From positions 9,941-73,940 of the forward strand of contig NW_005201286.1 in the NCBI RefSeq assembly GCF_000372725.1: 64,000 nt of DNA. Reading direction: 5' to 3'. A model generated the notes under the pieces. It had not been told where the DNA came from, ran no database searches, and saw nothing but the letters and a program-made list of their open reading frames with translations. Shown in pieces: positions 1 to 10,600 of the stretch. The stretch's first letter is position 1, and every line of letters begins with the position of its first letter. This DNA comes from Emiliania huxleyi CCMP1516. Its lineage: Eukaryota; Haptophyta; Isochrysidales; Noelaerhabdaceae. Position numbers and translations under genes: made by a program.

Positions 1-14
1 GGGGGGGGGGGGGG
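1..14. other. G homopolymer at window edge
   Basis: The window opens with 14 G residues. Similar G or C runs occur near 9043, 17391 and 18737. They are hard to sequence, and this one may mark a contig or gap edge. Confidence 0.6.
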
Positions 15-337
15 CCTTCGTGTCGGCGCTCGGCGACGATCCGCCCGCGGCGGCGGCGGCGGCCAGGAGGGCGGCGGCGGCGCCGAGGATCGGAAGGAGC
101 GGCGGGCCGGTTGGCTTTGGCTTCGGCGGCGCGGGCCTGTGCGAGGGCAGGCAGGGGTAGAGGCACGCGCACGGCATATCTCCCCATATCTCCCCATAAG
201 GTAGAGGCACGCGCACGGCATCGATGACCGGCTCTACGTCGGCATGACTACCGTCTCTCGTCTAGTGCTTCTCCTTCGCGCCGCTGTTCTGAGCGGTACT
301 CTGGCGGATGTGCGTCTCTCCGAGGGCTGATAGGGCG
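15..337 (+). CDS. Possible 3' end of a gene, with an intron-like duplication
   Basis: An alanine- and glycine-rich frame is open from about base 15 to a TAG at about 158. A second open stretch with a plausible hydrophobic run (IDDRLYVGMTTVSRLVLLLR) follows from about 215 to a stop near 337. Between them a 22-bp sequence occurs twice (156-177 and 200-221), separated by two tctccccata-type units. This is the intron signature seen in better genes of this window. I could not find a splice that joins the two frames cleanly, and no family is recognised. It may simply be non-coding. Confidence 0.25.
156..221 (+). repeat. 22-bp direct repeat flanking an atctcccc minisatellite
   Basis: Two identical 22-bp copies (156-177 and 200-221) are spaced 44 nt apart, with tctccccatatctcccc between them. 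GC-AG or GT-AG borders of a 44-nt intron can be drawn. The layout copies the duplication-bounded introns of the glutamine synthetase gene at 46-50 kb. Confidence 0.6.
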
Positions 338-356
338 ACATGCGGGTAGCTGGCGA

Positions 357-1039
357 TTATTCGGCATCTGGGCGTGCGGGCTTGAAGAAGAGCGCGTAGC
401 CGGCGAGGAGGGAGAGGGAGGCGACGCCTTGCGCGCGGCGGTCGACGTACGTGCGCGAGCCAACCACCTTTGGCCCTGAGGGCGAGAGGGAGGGAGGAGG
501 AGGTGGATGAGGAAAGGTGGTGAGCGCGGCGGTGAGGGTTGCGGTGAGGGTGACGGTTGGGAGGGTGGCAGTGGCGGGGTGGGGACCTGCGAGCGTGATC
601 TTCTTCTTGTCGTAGCCTGTGCGCGAGATGCCGCGCCGGCCGGTCACCTAGAGGAGGGATGCGGGCATCACAGGCCGGCTAGTCCGCGGCGTTCAAGTGC
701 AAGGTTGGAACGGCGATGGCAGGCAGCACATACCTTGTTGGCGTCACGAGCGGCGAGGTAGCTTCCCGAGGACGAGGGTAACATCGAGTCCTTCCACGAG
801 GGGTTCCAGCCCTTTGCCGCGTACCGCGCGTCGGCGCTGCCGCGAGCGGCCGGCCTAGCAGGGGTGGGCTTCGCCGCCGGCCGCTTTGGCTTTGCGACGC
901 TGACGCGCGGCCGGGACGCCTTTCCCGACGTGCGAGGCGGGGGCGTGACCTGCATGATCGGTTGCGCCGCTCGGGCCGGCGCGGTCGCTGCCAGAAGCGC
1001 GTGCGTCGGCGCGAGGAGACAGATGAGAGCACCGAGCAT
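357..1039 (-). CDS. Small plastid-type membrane protein, three exons
   Basis: Three exons read on the minus strand: 1039-734, 647-587 and 475-357. Introns are GT-AG (donors GTATGT and GTCCCC, acceptors CTCTAG and CCTCAG). They total 486 nt, giving 161 residues, and phase closes exactly. The start ATG opens a hydrophobic leader (MLGALICLLAPTHALLAATA) followed by an alanine-, proline-, arginine- and lysine-rich stretch, as in signal or transit peptides. The mature part has KGWNPSWKDSML and GYDKKKITLAGPKVVGSRTY. One probable membrane segment (GVASLSLLAGYALFF) lies near the C-terminus. I do not recognise the family. Plastid targeting is inferred from the leader only. Confidence 0.65.
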
Positions 1040-1340
1040 CCCAACTCAGATGAAGCCTGTCGAGGGTGCCGGTGTGGTTCCTCTGTGCCCATTCTTTATT
1101 CTTTTTTAAGATTGTACTGGTCCGGCTGCTGCTACGGAGGCTACACTCTAGGCGTTCGACACTCTAATGCATTCGACACAGGCGTCGTCCACCCTCTTCC
1201 CGGGCTACATCACTTTGGGGAGAAGGCGAAGATCCTTTTGATGTGTTCACAGAGCGACGGGCGAAAAAATGACGAACTCGGTGTAGGAATCCTATGAGAA
1301 GCCGGCGCCCTTACTTGGGCTCCTCGATTCACCACCTTGG

Positions 1341-1419
1341 GCAAGCACCTAACGACGCCGACGCCGAGCACCTTTGCCGAGCACCTCGAACGACGCCGAC
1401 GCCGAGCACCTTTGCCGAA
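1341..1419 (+). repeat. Tandem duplication of about 39 bp
   Basis: The stretch acgacgccgacgccgagcac with its flanks occurs twice in tandem, just upstream of the start chosen for the next gene. The copies differ by a few bases. Confidence 0.7.
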
Positions 1420-1439
1420 GTCCTTCTTCTGAGTTCTCG

Positions 1440-1931
1440 ATGGGAGCCTGCGCGAGCTCCCCGTGCAATCCGCTTCACAGGACTGCCACCTATACGCTCG
1501 CCGATGACAAGGTGATGCAGCTAATCTCTGCAGAGCGATGTTCTGAACGCTGTGCCGACGGCCGTTATGCGCTGCACTATGCTGCGGCCAGCGGCTGCGC
1601 GTCTGCCTCGATTTGCGCGGCCATCCTGGACGCCTATCCCGAGGCGGTGCGCACACCGGATCGCGACGGCCACCTCCCTGCCCACGCTGCCGCCCAGTCT
1701 TGCGGTTCGGTGGCTGTCGCCGAAAAGATCCTCTCCGCCTACCCGGAAGCTGTGCACAAGAAGACAATGGCGCGTAGCTGCGCCGCCGCCCGACCCCGCT
1801 CCGCTTCCCACTCTCACCGCGAGCATATTCCTCTGCGCAGTTCGGCAAGACGCCACCTGACCGGGCGAGGGCATACAATCCGAGTGACGAGGCTCAGCAA
1901 CGCCTCGCATGTCAACTCAGCATCCATGTAG
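1440..1931 (+). CDS. Ankyrin-like repeat protein, possibly only the first exon
   Basis: The ATG at 1440 begins MGACASSP, a good N-myristoylation and palmitoylation context, so I prefer it over upstream starts. Two ankyrin-like units follow: GRYALHYAAASGCAS with AILDAYPEAV, then GHLPAHAAAQSCGS with ILSAYPEAV. These resemble the short LPLHxA-PEA type ankyrin repeats of algae. After about residue 103 (VHKK) the frame loses repeat character and becomes basic and serine-rich. An intron probably starts there, and the stop at 1929-1931 may not be the true end. The function would be protein binding, perhaps at a membrane. Confidence 0.5.
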   Translation: MGACASSPCNPLHRTATYTLADDKVMQLISAERCSERCADGRYALHYAAASGCASASICAAILDAYPEAVRTPDRDGHLPAHAAAQSCGSVAVAEKILSAYPEAVHKKTMARSCAAARPRSASHSHREHIPLRSSARRHLTGRGHTIRVTRLSNASHVNSASM

Positions 1932-4373
1932 AGGCACACTGTCACGCCCGCCATGCTGCACTCGCAGGTCAAGGCAATCTTCGAGGCGGTGGCCGCCGAG
2001 CTCCCGCCGCCGCCGTCGCGCCAGCCGACGACCGACCGCACGCGGCGATCCAGCCGCTCCGCAGCCAGGTCGGGCTCATCGCGCAGCGTCCACTTCTCGG
2101 CCGCCGTCGCCGTGGCCGTCTGAGCTGTAAGCGACGCGCAGGCGAGCGAGCCGCTCGCTCGCGTGCGCCGAAGTGAGACGGCGGCCTCTCTTCTGGCCTC
2201 GCACGGGTGACACATTTGGGGTGGGTAGGCAGTGGAGACGGGAGAGACGTGTGGTCTCGAGCAACTGTGCGTGTAGTGTGTGATCTGGTCGTGTGGCGCT
2301 GGTAAGGTGGCGCTCTTACGTATTAGTCTGTCTGGGACTGTCTCGCACACAGCAAACAAACACAAAATCAGAGAGAGCACAATACCAACCCAACTCAAAA
2401 AACAAATATAAGACGCTCACAAATCATTTGGGGCCTGGAGCCCTAAAAGATCAGCCAAGCCGCAGCCTCCGACGAAAAGAGAGGAGACAGAGCCTGAGAG
2501 TGCATCTCCATCTGACTATCTCCCGGATCCTGCTGAACAAGTTCCTCTTGATGTTTGTCCTCTTGTAGCTCGATCGGTCACACCGCCATCGCCGTCGGGC
2601 AGAGGGGGGACGACACTGCTTCAGCAGCGTGCACCTCGATCCTGTACCGTGTTTGTTATGACCCCCCCCAATGAACACACCAGTGAGGGAGGGCGAGACG
2701 ATCGAGGGGTCCCGTACCATGCGGAATCGACCCTATCCAGTGCTCAAGTGCTCAAGGAGACAGAGCATTTATTAGATGACGGCCAAAGCAGGTATGAGCA
2801 AACAAACTATCCGTAGGCGCGAGGGAAGGTTCTTTTTCGGGAGTTTTAGCCGTACAAGCTGATCATCCTCGACGAGGCGAGATATAGCCGAGAGGTTGTA
2901 AAATTCTTTTTCGGCTCTCCGTGGTGTACCTGTGTTAGTGCCAGTGCGCGCCAGTCCCGCGCCTAGTGTTGCATTGTGAGAATAAAAATTCGGGGTTCGG
3001 TCGCGTGTCGATCATCGGATGATCTCGGTGAATAGAAGACGCTGTCAGCATCTGGACCTACGAGGACCAGGCATCACGGTCCACCAAAATAGCAAGCCAA
3101 GCTTCGCTCATGGCGGCGCATTTCCCTGCATGGCAGCGCCCTTTGGAGCGCCCGGGCAAAGAAGAAGGTCGCGACAGCATGCTTGCCCAAGCCTTCCTGT
3201 CCTCTGCCGTGGCAGCGCCCCAACCACCGCAGCGACCGCCGCCGCGGCGTGAGGGCGGCATGCTGCGCAAGAAGAAGCCTTTGCCTAGCTTGCCGGAGAG
3301 AAGATCCTCGCCGCAGGCGACTCGGGGGGCGAGCAGCAGGGCGAGCAGCAGGGCGAGGTATGGCGAACCACGTCAGGACGCGCTGTGCAGCAATTGGAGG
3401 GCCGCAGCGCCCGTGACTGCCGCAGCGAACGGCTCAAAGGCTCCTGCGGACCCCGAGATGGTTCGCAAGGCGAGGCTGTGCGAGGAGAAGGCAGTGCGTC
3501 AGGAGCGTTGGGTGGCGATGTGGGACAGACCAATTTCTGACCGGGGCTCGACGCCGAGGACGCCAGAAAATAATCCGTACTCGCTGAGCTGACTGTGAGG
3601 GCGCGTGGCTTGACCTTGCACCTTGGCCCGCCACGCACCGAAGGCTTGGCCGAAAGCCCTACATTGCACCGCCAGGCCTACCGCAGGTGTGCTGAGCGCG
3701 AACGGGCGGATGCGCACCAGAGGGGTCCGCCTCCCGGGGGACTGTGCTGTGTGCTGTCGGCTGGTGAAAGCGCGTCCCTCGCGTACCAAGGTACGGCTTT
3801 ATGGGGATTATGCTGACGTACCTTGTGTGGACGCGCAGTGGCAGAAATTGGGGATGATGTAATGCATGTCCGGGTGAGTATCAAGCAATCTCTGTATTCG
3901 CCCAAATAATACACACACGCGCGCGCGGAGCGCAGCTGCCACACCCACAGCGGTCAGCGCGCTGCACCTGCAGGTGCAGCTCTCTGCCTCTGGGTCTGCT
4001 CAAAGCTCCGTCTCCTGTCGCTCTCTCACTCTCTCCTCTCTCGACAGCGAGCGCCCATCTAGATAGCCTCGGGCCTACGCGCGCCTCTTCGCCCCCATAG
4101 ATTGCCGGCGCGAGGACTCTCTTGCCCCCGGCAGCAAGCGACGAACCACCACCGCCGCCCTCTCGACTCTTCCCTCCTCAGTGCAAGCTCTCGAGCCTCG
4201 CCACGCCATCGCGACGCCGTGCCGCCACGCGCGCCGCCACGAGGAGCGGCAGAGCGGCGGCAACGAGCACGAGCGCCGCGGAGAGGAGGGCCCGCGCTGA
4301 TACCGCGCCCGCGAAGCCGCGCACTGTGGCGGCTGGTTGATCGGGCAGCAGCCACCAGCCGCCGCCGGCCTGC
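1932..4373. other. Mostly non-coding stretch
   Basis: No gene is supported. On the minus strand around 1830-2130 a frame reads AEKWTLRDEPDLAAERLDRR and may be an isolated exon, but it has no recognisable family. The part 2330-2560 is less GC-rich than its surroundings. A copy of the dispersed repeat described at 12721 lies at about 2914-2990. Frames across 3100-3800 look like chance frames in GC-rich DNA. Confidence 0.4.
2914..2990 (+). repeat. Dispersed repeat family copy A
   Basis: It matches the core gtgccagtgcgcgccagtcc, preceded by ccgtggtgtacctgtgttag and followed by an A/T-rich tail (aataaaaatt). It is the most diverged 3' end of the family. Confidence 0.75.
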
Positions 4374-4471
4374 GGGTGGCGGGTGTTTGTGTGGCGGGTG
4401 TGTGTGGCGGGTGTGTGTGGCGGGTGTGTGTGTGTGTGTGTGTGGCGGGTGTGTGTGGCGGGTGTGTGTGA
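4374..4471 (+). repeat. GTGTGTGGCGG minisatellite
   Basis: Six to seven units of gtggcgggtgtgt and an internal (gt)n run. Reading frames across it are repetitive and not credible as protein. Confidence 0.85.
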
Positions 4472-4555
4472 GAGGGGCGAGGTGGGGGGGGGAGGGGGGG
4501 GGGGCTTCACGTGGGAGCGAGACGATGAGGGGAGTGAGGCGTCGGGGGGGGGGGG

Positions 4556-4615
4556 CTACCATATCACCCACGGGACCGAACCCACACTGGGTTCGATCCT
4601 CTGGAGGTATGGTAG
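4556..4615 (+). other. Nested hairpin, two 8-bp stems
   Basis: The outer stem is ctaccata (4556-4563) with tatggtag (4608-4615). The inner stem is cgaaccca (4577-4584) with tgggttcg (4588-4595) around a CAC loop. It superficially resembles a tRNA acceptor plus T arm but is only 60 nt and lacks D and anticodon arms. Confidence 0.6.
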
Positions 4616-4746
4616 GCCTGAGCGAGTCCTCTCCACCGGGGGGGAGGGGGCATATGTGCAGGCCCCCAGTACGGATGTCGGGGCTCCTCACCACCCCCCG
4701 AGGTCCACCGGTGTGAAGGGGTACCCGCTGGGGGGTACCCGCAGTG

Positions 4747-6316
4747 TCAATCCGCCGAGTGTGGGTGGGAGACGCAGCCACTGGGTGGGGCAGACGCAGC
4801 CGGGCACGCGACGGGCACGGCGCTACGCCTCGCCTCCTCGGGCGGCACACCGTAGCCGTCGCACACGCCGCAAGTCGCGCGGCAGACGCGGGAGGCAAGA
4901 GAGGGCGCGGCGGCACACACGCCGCGGCTGTCGTCGGAGCAGCCTGAGGAGCCCACACTGAGAGCGCTCATGGGGGGGGAGGAAGGAAGGGGCAGAAGGC
5001 GTGGCTGTCGGCGGAGAGCAGCCTGCGACATCACTAGGAAGTGTCTAGGAAGTGTCTAGGAAGTGTCTAGGAAGTGACTAGGCGGAGAGCAGCCTGCGAC
5101 GGTGTCGACACACGGCGGCAGAGCGGGCGGCAGCGGCGGAGGTGCTGGCGGCGACGTGGCGGTGCAACATCCTGCGCACGCGTCTCCGCAGAGCAAGGCA
5201 GCCTCCTCACAGTGCTGTCCGATGCGCCGCATCTCCAAGCAAGTCGCGCGGCCGCACATCGCGCGGCACGCCGGAGGGGCGGTCTGGGGCGGCGGGTGAG
5301 GGGCTGGCGGAGGAGGCCGCGCCGCCGCCGCCGCTGCTTTGTCCGCCAGCCTGCCAAGCTGTTGCTGCTGCTGCCGCTGCTGCTGCTGCGCGCTGACACG
5401 CGCTGGGCCGTTGCTGCCCAGGCGCTGGTACTCGTCCTCCGCGCCGGGCAGGGACAGCCCGGAGCCGGCGAAGCCGGCCTTTTGCAGCGCCGCACGGCCA
5501 TTGCCGGTCAGCTCGTTGCCGAGTAGCCCCAGCGTCTCCAGGGCGGTGTTTCGCTCGAGCGCAGCGCCGAGGGCAATGGCGCCGCGGTCTCCGATCGCGT
5601 TGTTCTCGAGGTAGAGCGTCGCCAGCCCCGAGCCAGGCGAGGAGAGCGCGTCGGCGAGGGCGACGCAGCCCTGTCCGGCGGAGGCACGGTGTGAGTCGGC
5701 GGAGATTGGTGAGGCGTCGAGTGGCCGTGAGTGGCCGTGACCATTGGCGCACCTCGTCGCCGATTCCGTTGTTAATCAGGCTCAGCTCCAGGACGCTCGG
5801 AGCATCGGCCAGTGATGTAGCAAGCACCTTGACTCCGGAGTCACCAAGGCCAGCGTCGCTCAGGGAGAGCACGGTGCAATCCTTGAGCTTGAACGACCAG
5901 CCCGGTGCCCATGGCAGCCTCCTCCCGACGTCTTTGATTACGCACTCCTTGGAAAAAGCGCCACCGAGCAGCAGCGTCGTGAGGCCAAACGTGGAGAGGG
6001 AAGGCATCTCGGCTGCTTCTTTGGCCTTGTGGGCGGGCCTCTGACGTCGGACCAAGGCGGTGACGTTGGGCTTCGAAAAAACGAGATTGGAGAGGGCCTC
6101 GTGTAGCCCTCCTTTTGGTATATATAATAAAAAAACGATGCCGAGGCGGCGTTGCCGTGCTTCAGCATGTAGCGCGCGATGATCGCCTCCTTCGTGGGCC
6201 GCAAGCACAGGTACTTCGCGTTCTATTCCGCGCCGGTGAGCTGCGTGCGGGAAGTGCTTGCCCGGGACCACCACGTCCATGCCCATGGTCTGGAGCGTCG
6301 TGTTGGCTGGCGGCAT
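4747..6316 (-). CDS. Leucine-rich-repeat protein with cysteine-rich (ShK-like) C-terminus
   Basis: Exons on the minus strand: a 5' exon ending at 5753, then 5670-5094 and 4943-4747. The first intron is GT-AG (5671-5752). The second is GC-AG (4944-5093), and phase closes at the stop. The LRRs are of the ribonuclease-inhibitor type: VLSLSDAGLGDSGVKVLA, VLELSLINNGIGDE, LATLYLENNAIGDRGAIA and LETLGLLGNEL. A glutamine-rich linker is followed by two six-cysteine-like stretches (CLEMRRIGQHCEEAALLCGD and CSDDSRGVCAAAPSLASRVC) whose spacing recalls ShKT domains. Intron 2 is flanked by copies of caggctgctc and holds aggaagtgtct units. The 5' end is unsure: candidate ATGs are at 6316 and 6007, and a frame break lies near 6130-6240. 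Confidence 0.6.
5033..5081 (-). repeat. aggaagtgtct minisatellite inside an intron
   Basis: About four units of 11 bp, flanked by two copies of ggcggagagcagcctgcgac (5012-5031 and 5081-5100). It lies inside the last intron of the LRR gene. The same gaagtgtct unit recurs in the dioxygenase intron at 19.6 kb. Confidence 0.8.
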
Positions 6317-6415
6317 GAGAGCTGAGGCTGTTCGTTTCGCGCGACGGTGCACAGCTTATTCGCGCGCACCGCTGGTGTGAACCAAAAAGAACGGGGGAAA
6401 ACAGGCAGAATCTTG

Positions 6416-6452
6416 GAGAGCGAGAGAGAGAGAGAGAGCGAGAGAGAGAGAG
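6416..6452. repeat. (GA)n microsatellite
   Basis: A run of ga dinucleotides interrupted by two gc steps, between the divergently arranged LRR and EF-hand genes. Confidence 0.9.
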
Positions 6453-6743
6453 GCTTTGAGAGAGATTCTTGAGGAGGCTTTGTACAATCTGTGACGCAGC
6501 CGCTACGCTGCCACCGCGCGCAAAATAGCGGCTTAGGCGCGCGAGCGCATGCCTGCTTTTCTCTATACTCTTTACCCACACCCGCCCGGGGGATCTACAG
6601 CAAGCAGCCGCCAGCCCATTGCGACACAGATCGTGTGCTGTTCGGCGAAACTGCGTTTAAGCTTTTTCTTTTTGGAGAGCGCATTCTTCGCGCGACTTTT
6701 TCTTTTTTGCTTGGCCAATCCAGTGTTTGCTCGACCCTCGACG

Positions 6744-7604
6744 ATGGGCTGCTCGTCGAGCAAGCCGGACGCTACGGCCGCGCAGAAGCAGGCTGGAGCT
6801 CCGGAGCAGGCTGGGCCTCCGGATGCGGATACCAAGGACACCAGGGCGGCGGCTGCAAAGGATGCCTTCGCGACTGTCGACAAGTCAGGAGACGGTAAGG
6901 TCTCGATGCCCGAGGCGAAGAAGGCGCTCGAGGCAGCCTTCCCAAAGCTCGGTAAGTATGTCGCCAAGGCCTTCCTGGCGTCGGACGACGACGGCAGCTT
7001 CTATCTCGACCGGGAGGAGTACGAGGCGGTGCACGCATGCCTCGCCTCGTTTGCTGCGGTCGACACGAGCGCCGACGGCAAGGTGAGCGTGATGGAGGCG
7101 AAAGCGGCCCTCGCAGCCGAGTTCGCCGCGGTGACGATCCCGACCACCTTCTTCTTGACGTCCGATGCAGACGGCGATTTTTACCTCTCCTTGCCGGAGC
7201 TCGTCGGGTTGCGGCAATCGGTCGCCGCGTATGCGGACGCTGACAAGAGCGGCGACGGAAAGATCTCGATGCCGGAGGCCAAGAAGCTGCTCGTCGCGCG
7301 CTTTCCAAGGCGCGCAAACACGGTCGCCGAGTTCTTCCTCGCGGCAGACGAGACGAAAGACTTTTATCTCTCGCTGGTCGAATTCTCGTCGCTCATGCGC
7401 ACCTTCGCGTCCTTTACGAAGGCCGACCGCAGTGGCGACGGCAAGGTCTCACTGCCTGAAGCCAAGAAGGCCGTCGCGAATGATTTCGGTGAGGGGCCGC
7501 TCAAGAAGCTCACTGCGCTTTTCATGGAGTACGACGGAAAGGGCGGCGACTTTTACTTGCAGCCCAAGGAGTACTATGCGCTGCATAAGGCGCTTGCGGC
7601 GTAG
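6744..7604 (+). CDS. N-myristoylated-type EF-hand calcium-binding protein
   Basis: Single exon, 286 residues. The frame is open upstream, but the ATG at 6744 begins MGCSSSK, a strong N-myristoylation and palmitoylation signal, so it is chosen as the start. Eight EF-hand-like loops follow in four pairs. The odd loops are canonical: DKSGDGKVSMPE, DTSADGKVSVME, DKSGDGKISMPE and DRSGDGKVSLPE. The even loops are of an unusual type with FYL in the middle: DDDGSFYLDREE, DADGDFYLSLPE, DETKDFYLSLVE and a degenerate last one. The repeats are about 67 residues apart, which points to internal duplication of a two-hand unit. The likely role is a membrane-tethered calcium sensor or buffer. Confidence 0.85.
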   Translation: MGCSSSKPDATAAQKQAGAPEQAGPPDADTKDTRAAAAKDAFATVDKSGDGKVSMPEAKKALEAAFPKLGKYVAKAFLASDDDGSFYLDREEYEAVHACLASFAAVDTSADGKVSVMEAKAALAAEFAAVTIPTTFFLTSDADGDFYLSLPELVGLRQSVAAYADADKSGDGKISMPEAKKLLVARFPRRANTVAEFFLAADETKDFYLSLVEFSSLMRTFASFTKADRSGDGKVSLPEAKKAVANDFGEGPLKKLTALFMEYDGKGGDFYLQPKEYYALHKALAA

Positions 7605-10600
7605 AGGTCTCAGAAATCGAGACATGGGGTGTGGAGGTGCTCACACGCTGGTTCGCTGTTGGGCCGACCCGAGCCACTTGGCTTGGCGTGCCTTCTGCGC
7701 TCTGATGACTGCTGGCCTGGGGCTGCCGAAAAACGGCTGCTACGTCTAAGAGCGGACCGCGCGTGCGCATATGTAGTGGGGTCCCGTAGAGGCCAGGTAG
7801 AGGCCTCCTGGCCGGGCTCGTAACGATTCTGAAACTCAAAATTCCTAAAGGCTCGAGCCTCGCCGCGGCGCCTCTCACGGTCCCGGCAGAGACCAGAGTC
7901 GGCCTAGACAGCCACACGCTCTCGAACGTCCCTATCATTGAAAGTAGCAGAGGGGTCGCGCCACACGCTCTCCGAATGGGATTTTCTGCCCTGCCCCTGT
8001 CACGGCCCCGCCTACCTCCCGGAGGCCCGCCCGGCCATGCAATCCGCCGCCGGACCGCCCGGCGGGTCCAACCCGAAGCGGGCGACCGGCCGTTCGCACC
8101 GCTCGGCCGGCGGGGCGAGCCCCGCGGCCCTCGATCGCTCGCCCCGGGACGTGGCCCGACCGGCCCACGCGCACGGCCTGGCCTCTACCGCCACTTTCGG
8201 CGGCGCAATTTGCGCCTTCATCGCTCTCTGGATCGTCCTGGCACCCATCGGACTCCTCCCGACGGTCGGCGGCGCCCACTCCGTGCACTTTGAGTCAGAC
8301 TCGCTCTTCGGCAGGCACGCTCTTCGGCAAAAAGTCGCCGCCGGCTGTCCACGCCGAGCCGGCCTGCTGCCGGCTCGCACGGCAGCCTTTTCCTCTCGAC
8401 CAGCCTCAACTTCCGTACAGTCAACATTTTGTCGCTGCGTGCTCGTTGCGAGCCGGGCGGCGGTCAAAGTTTGCCCAGACGAGCGCCAGGCGATAGTCCC
8501 GTCTCTGTTCGCCCTGTGCATGTCAGGCCAGGCTGCAGCGGGGCACGACCATCGTGCTGCCCTGTTGCAGCCTGACGTTTCCCACTGTGCACAGCCGCCA
8601 GAGCACCACCACCGCCCGGCATCGTGTCACGGCGAGCTCCTTCTGCACCCGTTCGCGAGGCTCTTGCGCTGGCACACTTCGGCCTTCCGCTGCTCGCGTT
8701 CGGCGAGCTCTTCTCCGCACTCCTGCCACGGTGCCGTCGCCACACACCTTCTGGCCGGCCTGAGCCACGCGGACTCGACCTCTCTCCCTCTCTGGTGCAC
8801 GCCACGGGCCGCGACGGCTGCTGGCAGCCGGCCGGCGTGAGGAGGCAGCGTTGCCGGCACAGTCGAGCTGGAGTATCCGCTTCTTGATGCTTCTGCGGTC
8901 AAGCTTGACCTTATGTGACATGATATGCCACAATACTGCATGCTCTCACCCCTCAAAGTGTCGAATTTTTGTTTAGTACCGTGTGCCTTTCTTCAAACGA
9001 ACAGGCTTCGAGGTTCGACAATCGCTAAAAGCTGCTTTTTGGGGGGGGGGGGGGGGGCACCGCTGCGACTCCATTGGGGATGCCTGAGGCCACCCCAAGC
9101 ACTCCCCAAGCCTTACGTGGACGAATTCAACCCTACTTTTTGTTCGTCTACCCACATTAGCAACTTCGTGCTCATGTCAACGCCATGCCAGCGCTAGCCC
9201 ATTCAACCCCGCCCCCATTGGGGGCGGGGCCCTTCAAGGGCCTAACTCTAGTAGTTATTATTGCAATCGAGGGACGTTTATCGACAGACGACAGCCCTTT
9301 CGCGATCAAAGCGACCATACCGACGCGGCGCAGCGTTTAACACCCTCTGATCGGTCGTTCAAAAGGACTGACGCTCCTACCTATACTCGTACCGTGCTAC
9401 GGCTTTACCAGAGGTAGTAAGTCGCCCTCGCAGTCGCCCTCGCCGTCACACGCCCGCGCAACCCCCGCTGTAGAGGGAGCGGACCGTGAGTTGAGGAAAT
9501 CGGAGGACGCGACCCACTTCGCCACAGACGGTCCCGCGCCTCGCCGCTATGACGGGCACACGCCCCGCACCGTCCGCTGTGTGCCCGTCTTTGTCCGGAG
9601 TGAATACTCCAACGCGCTCGTCGGTGACGGTGTCCTCCAACCTGCGCCGCGCTCGGCGAACCTCGACAGCGCTTTCGGTGGCATGCAGCTCTTTGCGCCT
9701 GAAGCCTGGAGAGCAGCTCCTCGGCTGCTCACACACTCTGCACAGTTGACACAGCCTATTGTGCGGCTGCCACAGCTGTGACAGCGATGGGCTCGCCCTC
9801 ACTGGCCCTCAGTCACTTGTGCTGCGGCTTGTGTGAGCGACACTGCTCGGCGACTGCCGGCACACTGTGAGACCATGGGTGTGAGGTTAAACCACGCTAC
9901 CAGCGCTTGGTCACATCGGCCCCGAGGTCAGATCCTTCTACTCTGTTAGTGACAAGACTTGTCTACTCGCTGGAGCCGAGCAGGAGGGCCCAGCGCACAA
10001 CCCCTGGTCAACTCACGGTCCACACCCCGTACAGCGCTCAGCGGGCCGAGCACGAGCCGCGGGTCGGGAAAGGCGTCCTGCGCCCGCGTGACGTCGTCGA
10101 AGGACACAACGCCCGGAAGGTCGTGTGTCCTCGGGCGGCGCATCGAGAGCTGATAATGGACGTGCGGTGGCCAGCCTCCATTCTCGCGGCGCAGCGAGTC
10201 ACCCATGGCACCGTGCGCCGGCGCGCAGCAGTGCGGAAACGGGGCTCCGGCTCCGTTAGTCTCCGTTAGCACCAACTTCCCGAATGATCACGGTTGATCA
10301 GAGGGCAGATTTGGAGAGATCTCGAGGAGTACATACAGATAGACCCTCCAACCATCAGAAACCTCCGACCTGATCGGTCGTACTGACCGCCGACAGATCA
10401 CTCCAGACAGCAGACAGGCCGACGAGCGACGTCAGCACACGGCCGGCCGGGCGAGAGGCTTGACACGATCCGGCCCTGCGACCCTGACGCTGCTGCTCTA
10501 GCTATCAGACATGCGCTGCTGACTGCTGCCACAATGTGCGACAGTGCTGGCCCACTTGGCGGCTTTCCCGGTCAGTGGTGAGGCGCAGTTCAGAGCTGTC

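Noticed and set aside
4556-4615. tRNA gene
   Set aside because: The T-arm-like gggttcgatcc is present, but the length is 60 nt and there is no D arm, anticodon arm or CCA-compatible acceptor layout.
8011-8200. rRNA-like GC-rich block
   Set aside because: It felt similar to rDNA in composition, but I could not match any conserved rRNA segment.
7938-8840. 300-codon plus-strand frame
   Set aside because: No domain, an Arg/Ala/Pro/His-rich random look, and competing frames on the same DNA.
9207-9241. Intrinsic terminator
   Set aside because: The hairpin is perfect but no U-run follows, and the genome is eukaryotic.
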